Assembly: GCF_033958435.1 (NCBI RefSeq)
Contig: NC_134167.1
Span: 3,368,001-3,432,000, forward strand
Origin: Carettochelys insculpta
Lineage: Eukaryota; Chordata; Testudines; Carettochelyidae
Reading direction: 5' to 3'
DNA: 64,000 bases
Shown: in pieces, positions 26,122 through 35,506 of the stretch
Numbering within the stretch: the stretch's first letter is position 1
Layout: each line of letters opens with the position of its first letter
The notes under the pieces: generated by a model
Told to the model about the DNA's origin: nothing
What the model saw: the letters and a program-made list of their open reading frames with translations, nothing else
Databases searched by the model: none
Program-made: the position numbers and the translations under genes

Positions 26122-26832
26122 GGCTACGTCTACACGTGCACGCTACATCGAAATAGCTTATTTCAATGTAGCGACACGGAAATAAGCTATTTCGATGAAT
26201 AGCGTCTACACGTCCTCCAGGGCTGGCAACATCGACATTCAGCGTCCAAGCTGGGCGGCACCACATCGAAATAGGTGCTGCGAGGGAACGTCTACACGCC
26301 AAAGTAGCACACATCGAAATAAGGGTGCCAGGCACAGCTGCAGACAGGGTCACAGGGCGGACTCAACAGCAAGCCGCTCCCTTAAAGGGCCCCTCCCAGA
26401 CACACTTGCACTAAACAGCACAAGATACACAGAGCCAACAACTAGTTGCAGACCCTGTGCATGCAGCATGGATCCCCAGCTGCAGCAGCAGCAGCCAGAA
26501 GCCCTGGGCTAAGGGCTGCTGCACACGGTGACCATAGAGCCCCGCAGGGGCTGGAGAGAGAGCGTCTCTCAACCCCTCAGCTGATGGCTGCCATGGAGGA
26601 CCCCGCTATTTCGATGTTGCGTGATGCGGATCGTCTACACGTTCCCTACTTCGACGTTGAACGTCGAAGTAGGGTGCTATTCCCATCCCCTCATGGGGTT
26701 AGCGACTTCGACGTCTCGCCGCCTAACGTCGAAGTTAACTTCGAAATAGCGCCCAACAAATGTAGCCGTGACGGGCGCTATTTCGAATTTGGCGCCGCTA
26801 CTTCGAAGTAGCGTGCACGTGTAGACACGGCT
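26122..26832 (+). mobile_element. GGCTACG-ended DNA transposon, non-autonomous (copy A)
   Basis: A 711-bp element starting GGCTACGTCTACACGTG and ending CACGTGTAGACACGGCT, flanked by ATA on both sides (26119-26121 and 26833-26835). The terminal parts are rich in ATCGAAATA and TTCGAAGTA units. The unique interior has an ATGGATCCCCAGCTGCAGCA stretch and the sequence ATGGCTGCCATGGAGGACCC. No transposase is present. A second copy in reverse orientation is at 40852-41545. Confidence 0.85.
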
Positions 26833-27552
26833 ATAGTGAGGGATGAGTGTACTGGGGTTTAGAGTTTATTTTGTTTTCCAGACTGTTGGCAGTTTGTTCT
26901 GTTCAGTTTGTTGCAGTCTGGTGAGATCCTGGGTTTGCAAAAGAAGCTACCCGCTTGCTACAGGATGTCAACTCTTTTGTTTTTAACGATCATTCGGGCA
27001 GAACTGAAGTGTCCAAAAACCCCTGATGCTGTTTGCTCATAGTTGTTGGCTTTCTCATGTGAATGGTTACATTCAGATTCAGTGGTGTCCTTACCCATAA
27101 GTAGCTGTGTATGGTGCTCCTGAAAATATAGGGCACCACTGGGTCTTAATGTCCACCTTGTCCATCTCTTTCTGTTCCTGCTTTATGGTTCTGATTCCTC
27201 CTCAGAGAATCTCGTTAACTTAAACATGAAAACATCTGCCACAGCTGTTAGAACCTGTGGAAGAGTTTACTCTGAATTTCCTGTTAGTTGACAGGAGTTT
27301 AGTGTAAAATTTGCTTTAAAAATATTTTGTTATTGTGTCCAGGTTGATCCCTGTGTATCATAAGAACATAAGAATGGCCATACTGGGTCAGACCAAAGGT
27401 CCATCCAGCCCAGTATCCCGTCTGCCGACAGTGGCCAATGCCAGGTGCCCCAGAGAAGGAGAACAGAAGACAATGATCAAGTGATTTATCTCCTGCCATC
27501 CATCTTCTGCCCTTGTACTGAAGGCTAGGGCACCATACTTTACCCCTGGCTA

Positions 27553-29445
27553 TTAGCCATTTATGGACCTAACCTGCAAAAATTTATCGAGCTCTTTTTT
27601 AAACCCTAATAGAGTCCTGGCCTTCACAGCCTCCTCCAGCAAGGAGTTCCACAGGTTGACTGTGCGCTGTGTGAAGAAAAATTTCCTTTTATTAGTTTTG
27701 AACCTACTACCCATCAATTTCATTTGGTGTTCCCTAGTTCTTGTATTATGGGAAAAGGTAAATAATTTTTCTATGTTCACTTCCTCCACACCATTCATGA
27801 TTTTATATACCTCTATCATATCGCCCCTCAATCACCTCTTTTCCAGACTGAAAAGTCCCAGTCTCTCTAGCCTCTCCCCATATGGGACCCGTTCCAAGCC
27901 CCTAATCATCTTAGTCGCCCTTTTCTGAACCTTTTCTAATGCCAATATATCTTTTTTGAGGTGAGGAGACCACATCTGCACGCAGTACTCAAGATGTGGG
28001 CGTACCATAGTTTTATATAGGGGAAGTGTGATATCTTTTGTCTTACTATCTATCCCTTTTTTAATAATTCCTAACATCCTATTTGCTTTACCGACTGCCG
28101 CTGCACACTGCGTGGATGTCTTCAGAGAACTATCCACTATAACTCCAAGATCCCTTTCCTGATCTGTCGTAGCTAAATTTGACCCCATCATGTTGTACGT
28201 GTAATTTGGGTTATTTTTTCCAATGTGCATTACCTTACACTTACCCATATTAAATTTCATTTGCCATTTTGCTGCCCAATCACTCAGTTTGCTGAGATCT
28301 TTTTGTAGTTCTTCGCAATCCCTTTTGGTTTCGACTGTCCTGAACAACTTGGTGTCATCTGCAAACTTTGCCACCTCACTGCTTAGCTCATTTTCTAGAT
28401 CATTGATGAACAAGTTGAACAGGATCGGTCCCAGGACTGACCCCTGGGGAACATCACTAGTTACCCCCCTCCATTGTGAAAATTTACCATTTATTCCAAC
28501 CCTTTGTTTTCTGTCTTTTAACCAATTCCCGATCCATGAAAGGATCTTTCCTCCTATCCCGTGACCGCCTAATTTACATAAAAGCCTTTGGTGTGGGACC
28601 GTGTCAAAGGCTTTCTGGAAATCTAGGTATATTATGTCCACTGGGTGCCCCTTGTCCACATGTTTATTAACCCCTTCAAAGAATTCTAATAGATTAGTTA
28701 GACACGACTTCCCTCTGCAGAAACCATGCTGACTTTTGCCCAACAATTCGTGCTCTTCTACGTGCCTTGCAATTTTATTCTTTACTATTGTTTCTACTAA
28801 TTTGCCTGGTACTGATGTTAGACTTATCGGTCTATAATTGTCAGGGTCTCCTCTAGAGCCTTTTTTAAATATTGGCGTTATATTGGCCGTCTTCCAGTCA
28901 TTGGGTACCGAAGCGGATTTAAAGGATAGGTTACAAACCACTGTTAATAACTCCGCAATTTCACATTTGAGTTCTTTCAGAACCCTTGGGTGAATACCGT
29001 CTGGTCCTGGAGACTTGTTACTATTCAGCTTATCAATTAACTCCAAAACCTCCTCTAATGTCAATTCAATCTGTGAGAGTTCCTCAGATTTGTCACCTAA
29101 AAAGGCTGGCTCAGATTTAGGAACCTCTGTAACATCCTCAGCCGTGAAGACTGAAGCAAAGAAATCATTTAATCACTCCGCAATGGCACTGTCTTCCTTG
29201 ATTGCTCCTTTTAGATCTTTATCGTCCAAGGGCCCCACTGCTTCTTTAGCAGGCTTCCTGCTTCTAATGTATTTAAAAAACATTTTACTATCATTTTTTG
29301 AATTTTTGGCTAGCTGTTCCTCAAAATCTTTTTTGGCTTTTCTTACTACGTTATGACACTTAGTTTGGGAGTGTTTATGTTCCTTCCTATTTTCCTCACT
29401 AGGATTTGACTTCCACTTTTTAAAAGCTGCCCTTTTCTCTCTCAC
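27553..29445 (-). pseudogene. CR1 ORF2 linker and reverse transcriptase, broken by stops
   Basis: The linker and RT portion lies in one frame interrupted by two stop codons: a TGA at 29170-29172 after SAIAE, and a TGA at 27832-27834 after SLEKR. At the second site copy 1 reads CGA (Arg), so this is a C-to-T change in a CpG. RT landmarks are present ([32 protein letters not shown]). Where copies 1 and 3 have a Gly before VPQGS, this copy has Asp. The element cannot make a full ORF2 protein. Confidence 0.88.
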
Positions 29446-29494
29446 TGCCTTTTTAACATGGCTGTTAAGACATGGTGGTTCTTTGTTAGGTCTC

Positions 29495-30436
29495 TTACTG
29501 TGTTTTTTTTATTTGGGGTATACATTTAAGTTGGGCCTCTAGTATGGTGTCTTTAAACAGTTTCCATGCAGCTTCCAGGGATTTTAGTTTAGTTACTCTA
29601 CCTTTTAGTTTCTGTTTCACTAGCTTCCTCATCTCAGTGTAATTCCCCTTTTTGAAATTAAATGCCAGAGTGTTTGACCGCTGCGGTGTTCTTCCCAACA
29701 CAGGAATATTAAAAGTTATTATATTGTGGTCACTATTTCCAAGCGGTCCAGTAACAGTTACCTCTTGGACCAGATCCTGCGTTCCAGTCAGGACTAGATC
29801 GAGAATTGACTCTCCCCTTGCGGGTTCCTGTACTAGCTGCTCCAAGAAGCAGTCATTTAAGGCATCAAGAAATTTAATCTCTGAATCCCGTCCTGAGGTG
29901 ACATGTACCCAGTCAATATGGGGATAATTGAAATCTCCTATTATTACTGTGTTTTTTATCGTGATAGCCTCTCTAATCTCCCTTAACATTTCACCATCAC
30001 TCTCACTGTCCTGGTCAGGTGGTCGGTAATATATTCCTAATGCCATATTCATATTAGAGGAATGAATTGCTATCCATAATAATTCTACGGAACATTTTGA
30101 TTCCTTTAGAATTTTTGTTTCATTTGATTCTATATTATCCTTCACATATAGTACCACTCTGCCACCCGCACGACCTGTTCTGTCTTTCCGATATAATTTA
30201 TATCCCGGTATGATAGTGTCCCACTGATTGTCCTCATTCCACCATGTTTCTGTGATGCCTATTATGTCAACTTCCTCCTTTGATATGAGGTACTCCAGTT
30301 CACCCATCTTATTAGACAGACTCCTAGCATTTGTGTAAAAACACTTTAAAAAACTACCACTATTTATATGTCCGCCTTTCACAGACGCCTTGGATTTTTT
30401 TATATATGCAATTGTTTCACATCTGATCTTGCCCAT
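29495..30436 (-). CDS. CR1 ORF2 endonuclease domain (5' part of ORF2)
   Basis: An APE-type endonuclease of the CR1 ORF2 protein, which nicks target DNA for target-primed reverse transcription. Motifs in order: YTNARSLSNK near residues 34-43, ITETWW at 61-66 with the catalytic Glu, GDFNYPHIDW at 167-176 and SDHN at 235-238. The frame ends after 313 codons just past an A-rich run, where a frameshift separates it from the downstream RT frame. The visible endonuclease motifs are intact, but the polyprotein is broken. Confidence 0.88.
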   Translation of the reverse strand: MGKIRCETIAYIKKSKASVKGGHINSGSFLKCFYTNARSLSNKMGELEYLISKEEVDIIGITETWWNEDNQWDTIIPGYKLYRKDRTGRAGGRVVLYVKDNIESNETKILKESKCSVELLWIAIHSSNMNMALGIYYRPPDQDSESDGEMLREIREAITIKNTVIIGDFNYPHIDWVHVTSGRDSEIKFLDALNDCFLEQLVQEPARGESILDLVLTGTQDLVQEVTVTGPLGNSDHNIITFNIPVLGRTPQRSNTLAFNFKKGNYTEMRKLVKQKLKGRVTKLKSLEAAWKLFKDTILEAQLKCIPQIKKTQ

Positions 30437-31398
30437 ATATTATTTCCCATGTTCCCTATCTGACTAACTTCTCGGGCATCCCTATCTATGGAGCCTCGTG
30501 TAAGAGAAGTCTCCGTCTGATCCACGTGCTCCCCCCGCACCAATCGGCTTTCCCCCACCTCTTAGTTTAAAAACTGCTCTACGACCTTTTTAATGTTTAA
30601 TGCCAGCAGTCTGGATCCACCTGACTACAACTCCCCAATCACTTAAGCAGATCTGACCGTGGGTGCAGAAGTGTCCTTATTTCAATCAAAGCTGGCAACC
30701 TGCCCTATTTATAGACAAAAGAGACAACATTCATCTGCTTCTTGTCTTTTTGTGCTAGAAGAAAATGTCTAGGCACTGAATACTGAAAACCCAACGTGTA
30801 CAGTTAATGTTGTACTTTCTCGGGCTGGTGAATGACGGCTATTCACGAATCCCCATTGTGAAGCAGCACAGACAATAGCAATCGGAATGTCAATTGTTCC
30901 TTCTCTTTCGAAGGTACACCCCATTGTGTGCAAGCCATATGGAGCCGTACTGACACCTGTAGTACAAAGGGATTTTAAATTTTGCTTTAAGGTGGCTATT
31001 AAAACCTTTTTTTTTTTAAAGTCTTAGAAGAAAAGTTGACATGTAGGGAGGAGAACCTCCTATTTCTGGCAACGTTTGAGTCGCTCAAGTAAAAAGGAAT
31101 TCTTGGTGGCAGCCCATGAATTCTGCAGAGTTCATAGTAGGAGTTTGTGGTGGCCAATAGAACATTTGCTTCACCTGCTAAATTTTCGGAAGAAAGTAAA
31201 ACACAACGTGATTGTGAGGAAAAAGAGCTGTAGGTTTCCTCAGAGCCCTGTGCTTTCCATTACTGAGAAAACCTCAGTCCTGAAAAGGGCTGAATCGATA
31301 CCTTGCAGGATCAAGCATTAAGTATCGTGCTGATGTAGACGGGATAATTCTTTGGGACCTGATGGTGTGTTGAGGTGTCTAGTTACTGCAGTCATGAG

Positions 31399-31446
31399 CC
31401 ATGTTCCCGGTTAGCTGAGTGCTTGGGCTGCCGCCAGGAAATGCTA
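31399..31446. mobile_element. Fragment of the hAT-like family
   Basis: CATGTTCCCGGTTAGCTGAG, TGCTTGGGCTGCCGCC matches the left part of the 42033 element (CCCCTGTAAGCTGAGTGCTT). Only this end remains. Confidence 0.5.
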
Positions 31447-32270
31447 CTGCTTTGGGGAGCTTTTTCCCACTGCTCTCCGGCATTGCTTCATTTGGAAACT
31501 ATTCAGCCTCGAGCCTCCTCATGGTCTCTCACTGACGACTCCACATGCAGGTTGCACGAGTGACAATGTGGAATATCTGAGGTCTGGGGCAGGAAATGGG
31601 CTGACATTCAGTTTAGCACAATGTCTGGCTCAAGTTCCCTTTGTTAATTGGAAAATAGCTCTTCCTGCCCTAAAGTGAAGAGCTTCTGCACCCTCACTCC
31701 CTGAAAGTGGGTGGAAGTAGTTTGACCCACTGGACTTGTATCTAGTTGACTTGTCTGATGGCTGGAGTTAGCAAGAGGCCAGAGAACATCAGGCAAATCA
31801 GCATTAAAAATGATTCTCTTGCACAGCAACATAGATTAATTCTGTCTAGGTGAAGCCATACATGCTGTAATGGACATACACCTTATTGTGGGAATCTGGA
31901 AAACTTGGACTGCAAAGTGAATGTTATTCTTGACCACATTGTTCTGTGTTGTTTCCCCCCTATTTTCCCGCCATTTGAAGGGTGAATTTGGCTCTTTTTT
32001 AAACGTGTGAGTTTGATGGGATAGCTTCAGAATTAAACTCTTTGGGTAGACTGTTGACTACGCTAGTCTCCTCTGGCCCTTATAATTGCAGTTCCACAGA
32101 CAGTTGTTTTCAGACTGGAGCTGGCCGGAGAATAAGAACTGTGTTTCTCAACCAATATTAAGCGTTTGACATTTGTCTCTGTTGTGCTGCAGATCAAACC
32201 CAAGATTATTTTTTTTTCACTAAAACACCAGGAGGGCGTGACATGGACACGCCCTTCCGTTAGTTCTGTC

Positions 32271-32457
32271 CAATGGGCCCCCTAAGCTTTTCCATCCATG
32301 CAAGGAATAAATTTTGTAATGTGAGCTGAGGCATGTGCAGATGTCCACCACCTGTAAAAACACAGGCTGCCGGCTGCAGGCACTCTGATAATCAGCTGGG
32401 TGGCACCTGAATCTCTGCTGAGCGGCCGCTCAAATGTTCAGCTTAAAGGGAACACTG
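32271..32457. mobile_element. hAT-like MITE just upstream of LOXL2 first coding exon
   Basis: A 187-bp element from CAATGGGCCCCCTAAG to CTTAAAGGGAACACTG, flanked by a perfect 8-bp duplication GTTCTGTC (32263-32270 and 32458-32465). The interior has TTTTCCATCCATGCAAGG and AATAAATTTTGTAATGTG, shared with the relics at 42033, 43964 and 63258. It ends 81 bp before the inferred exon acceptor. Confidence 0.85.
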
Positions 32458-32538
32458 GTTCTGTCCCTTCTTGAGAGAGACAAATGTCACCGTTGTAATC
32501 CTGTCTTACCTCTGACACTGAGTTTTCTGCCCATCCAG

Positions 32539-32984
32539 CCGAGTCGCACGACACCTACCTGCACTGAACAGCAGCTGCTGACGAGAGGAGCTGGCTCTGA
32601 GAACCTGGGTGCTGAAAATGGAAGTATTCCTTAGCTTCAGCCCTAACCACTGCTTCCTCATGCTGCTGCTCTTCTTCGCTTCTCTGAGCCCTTTGGGCCT
32701 GGCCCAGTATGAGCACTGGCCCTACTACCCCAGCTACCCTGAGCAACCTCTGCCAGAACACCACACTCCCCCGCAGACAGACAGCATCTCCAAGATCCAG
32801 CTGCGGCTGGCTGGGTACAAGCGGAGGCACAATGAAGGGCGGCTGGAGGTGTTCCACAACGGAGAGTGGGGCACGGTTTGCGACGATGATTTCTCCCTAA
32901 CCGCCGCTTCTGTGGCCTGCAAACAGATGGGCTATGTGGATGCTGTGTCCTGGGCATCCAGCGCCAAGTATGGAAAGGGGGAAG
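32539..32984 (+). CDS. LOXL2: LOXL2 first coding exon (signal peptide and first half of SRCR1)
   Basis: The coding part is 32618-32984, encoding residues 1-122 plus one base. The ATG at 32618 has A at -3 and G at +4, and an in-frame TGA lies upstream at 32579-32581. Residues 10-29 form a hydrophobic signal peptide with likely cleavage after LGLA29. A Tyr/Pro-rich linker (QYEHWPYYP) follows, then the SRCR domain from about residue 60, including [11 protein letters not shown] with Cys88 and Cys101. LOXL2 is a secreted copper amine oxidase that oxidises collagen and elastin lysines for cross-linking; its N-terminal SRCR domains are non-catalytic. The QY-W-YP linker and the KIQLRLAG start of SRCR1 favour LOXL2 over LOXL3 or LOXL4. 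The donor is AAG|GTAATG. The acceptor is inferred at CCATCCAG (32531-32538); an AG at 32570-32571 is an alternative, so the 5' edge is uncertain. Confidence 0.92.
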
Positions 32985-33169
32985 GTAATGTCGCTGCGTC
33001 TGGGTGGCCCATCCTGGTGTTACGCTTTGCTTTCCCAGATCCCCTGGGCATGCCAAGGTTGTGGCATGGCTTTCAGGGGTAAAGGATTGAAACAAAATGA
33101 ATTTATAGGGTTGGCTGCATGAAGGCTTCATTCGTGGTGTAAGCCACACACCTACTAGATGTGAAATAG

Positions 33170-33375
33170 TCAGAGAGGTGGCCGTGTTAGTCTGCTTTCA
33201 GTCAAAACAAAACAGCAGAAAGGTAGCACTTTAAAGACTAACAAAATGATTTATTTGGTGATGAGCTTTCGTGGGACAGACCCACTTCTTCAGATTGATC
33301 TGTCCCACAAAAGCTCATTCTCAAAATGATTGATTTGGTGGTCTTTAATGTGCTACTTTTCTGCTGTTTTGTTTC
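33170..33375. repeat. GTTAGTC-family copy with long inverted second arm
   Basis: The direct arm 33170-33293 holds GAGAGGTGGCCGTGTTAGTC and CAGCAGAAAGGTAGCACTTT. The arm 33297-33374 is an inverted partial copy (CTGTCCCACAAAAGCTCATT to CTACTTTTCTGCTGTTTTG). The pair forms a hairpin in the LOXL2 intron, about 190 bp after the exon. Confidence 0.8.
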
Positions 33376-33828
33376 TACTGGGTGTGGGTCACTGTCCCAT
33401 GGAGTGGTACGTAGACTACTTTCAGAGAGAGAAAGAAAATGAGTGTGCTGTACAGCCTTAGCTGAGAGCCATGCGGCTTTTAGCTCACATTGTAAAGGCT
33501 CCTGCACTAAGCTCCAGAGGTCACAAGTTCAGGTCCACCTGTCAGTGGTTACAATGGCAAGCTGAGGTGTAAATCTGCACCACTTGTGCTTGTTGCACAC
33601 TTACTGTCCATGCAAACCTCACTGCTCCACACTAACACTTCACTAGTGTGCTTTGATCCACTCCTGTTTCAAACTACAGACCTTTTAATGCCTGATAGTG
33701 AGGTCCATGTGGACGCTCACAGCATGGCAAGCCACTATGGGTTGCACCCCAGCTAGCCACAAATTGATTATTAAAAGCATATTTGGAGTTTAGTAGCTTC
33801 ATAAGCCTCACTAACAGTACACTTACAC

Positions 33829-33927
33829 AATGAGGAGTCCTTTGGCGCCTTCAGGACTAACAGAGTATTTGGGCATAAGGTTTTGTGGGTAAAACCCACT
33901 TCATCCAATGCCACAGGACTCCTCATT
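33829..33927. repeat. GTTAGTC-family copy bounded by a 13-bp inverted repeat
   Basis: The direct part reads GAGTCCTTTGGCGCCTTCAG to GTAAAACCCACTTCATCC. AATGAGGAGTCCT (33829-33841) and AGGACTCCTCATT (33915-33927) are perfect inverted copies. Confidence 0.75.
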
Positions 33928-34655
33928 TTTTATATGTCTAATTGAGTTATCTGCCATAAGCAAATGTTTGCCTGCTGAATATTTTATAATTGGCAGCACG
34001 AAGCAGGAGAGCCAGGTTCACACTTACATATGGCTCCATGCAGTTACCCTGAGGATGAATTTGGTCCCTCATTTAGCACCGTTCTTCAACACTCATACCT
34101 ATAAATTACCCATAAAAAGCAAGTTGGATGCTCTGAAGTGGCCGTTATGACAGGAAGCTAAAGTCACTTTGGCTTGCCTCTCTTTTCTGTTCTGAAGAAA
34201 ATAGCTGAGGGGGTGATGCGCAAGTCAAAAGGGATTTTGTTCCACTCTGCGAAGCAGAGAACTGTACCTGTCTCTCCTGAGTGAGCGTACACCAGGCACA
34301 GTGTGCAAAGCAGAGATCTATCTGAGCACAGCAGCAGTGTGCTTTCATTTATCAGCCTGAAATGACTGTGCTCCCTGCTTCATGTTTTACATTCACTTAA
34401 GGTGGTGAAGGTTTTGAAAAGTGACAGGAGACCCCTTAAAAGGAGCTGGTTTTCAGAGGGGCGATGCCCAGCACGATGAGAAAATCAGGCCTTCTTTGGA
34501 CAGCATATACTTAGAATTTGATTCCAGTGAGAAGTATGCATTTACCTGGACTGTTGAGCCTGACTCATTCTGTACCAATTTTTTGTGTATCTTGTTTTAT
34601 TGTGTCTGCAGTTTGACCACTGATGTCTCAAGTCTTTATGCACTTTCCTCCTCAG

Positions 34656-34831
34656 GCAAAATCTGGATGGACAATGTCCACTGTACTGGGAAAGAGACAA
34701 CGCTGGCAGCATGTACCAGCAATGGCTGGGGCATCTCAGACTGCAAGCACACAGAAGACGTGGGAATAGTCTGTAATGAAAAGAGAATCCCCGGCTTCCA
34801 GTTTGACAAGTCGTATTTCAACCTAGTTGAG
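34656..34831 (+). CDS. LOXL2: LOXL2 second coding exon (second half of SRCR1)
   Basis: This 176-bp exon follows a pyrimidine-rich acceptor (TTTCCTCCTCAG) and ends at a good donor, GAG|GTAAAT. With the one base carried over it encodes residues 123-181, starting G-KIWMDNVHC. It supplies Cys132, Cys142, Cys152 and Cys162, which with Cys88 and Cys101 make the six cysteines of a group A SRCR domain. Landmarks are the CTSNGWG and DCKHTEDVG motifs, then the inter-domain linker RIPGFQFD. The entry phase matches the phase 1 exit of the previous exon, and this exon exits in phase 0. The frame stays open a few codons into both introns, but that intronic part shows no SRCR similarity. Confidence 0.93.
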
Positions 34832-35245
34832 GTAAATGGAGTTATAATGTGAAGGAACTGATCCAGTGCCCATTGAAAGTCAATGGGAGGCTTTGGATCA
34901 GGTGTGCTATCAGCTAAAGAGATTAGAAACCCTGAAATTGTTGGCAGAGTTGGGCACAACCTGCAGCATTCAGATCTGTGCTCAAACTTTGCCAGTACCT
35001 GAGCTCTTCAGAACTGGCGTTTCGATTGAAGTCCCGGGCATATGCTGGGCTTGAGGAAATGATCCTATCTGTTGTTCAACAGCACTGGGTGATGCTTTGG
35101 TGTGTTGTCCTAGGTTGGGTCTTTTCTTGTCCACTTAGTCTTAAGGTACATGTTACAATAGAAGAAGTTATATATTACAGCTCCTCCATGAAATGGGTAT
35201 GATAATTTTCAGTTTCTGCCACCCATTGTTTGCCATGCCTTTTAA

Positions 35246-35506
35246 GGTGAGAGCCACACTACAGCGGAAGATTGACCATGAGCTGGTCGATGTTCCAGGG
35301 TTTCGTTGCATGCATGTGCGGAATGACGCTCCCAGGGGACGGCGTCGACCAAGGTGAGGAGTAAGGGAGGTCGAAGGAAGACTCAACCTTCGGCTGTGTG
35401 GACAGAAATGGAAATCAGCCAGGGAAAAGCTGATTTTAGCTACGCAACCAGCATAGCTAAAATTGCTTATCAGCAGTCGACTGCTGTGTCTAGAGTAGTC
35501 TTAGCC
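35246..35506. mobile_element. TAA-flanked MITE (PIF/Harbinger-like)
   Basis: A 261-bp element beginning GGTGAGAGCCACACTACAG and ending CTAGAGTAGTCTTAGCC, imperfect inverted ends. TAA occurs directly outside both (35243-35245 and 35507-35509), the target duplication expected of PIF/Harbinger elements. The interior has GTCGA motifs and no coding capacity. Confidence 0.72.

Larger units (their letters stand above)
27359..30650 (-). mobile_element. CR1 LINE, long copy (copy 2)
   Basis: A minus-strand CR1 with the same 3' terminus as copy 1, extending through the RT and endonuclease coding regions and some sequence upstream of them. Full-length CR1 is about 4.5 kb, so this copy of about 3.3 kb lacks most or all of ORF1. 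The 5' limit is uncertain; similarity to a CR1 pattern fades near 30650. It is the longest copy here and serves as the reference for the others. Confidence 0.93.
1..32538 (+). other. Inferred LOXL2 intron 1 or 5' flank, repeat-filled
   Basis: No exon with protein similarity is visible upstream of 32539. In LOXL2 the start codon is normally in the second exon after a long first intron, so this stretch is probably intron 1, but I saw no promoter or CpG island that would place exon 1. GC-rich patches (8640-9080, 24700-25500, 26120-26830) fall inside repeats. Apart from the repeats listed separately I recognise nothing in about 470-1990, 2590-4120, 4345-8640, 9480-10580, 10870-13080, 15270-16880, 18440-20530, 20630-24125, 26840-27355 and 30660-32270; these are AT-rich with only chance short reading frames. 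Regulatory elements could be present but cannot be recognised from one sequence. Confidence 0.6.
32985..34655 (+). other. LOXL2 intron between first and second coding exons
   Basis: This intron has a GT donor (GTAATG) and an AG acceptor (CTCCTCAG). It holds two copies of the GTTAGTC family (33170-33375 and 33829-33927). I see nothing recognisable in about 33930-34640. Confidence 0.85.

Noticed and set aside
32985..33082. Reading frame continuing past the LOXL2 exon
   Set aside because: SRCR similarity stops exactly at the GTAATG donor and resumes at 34656.
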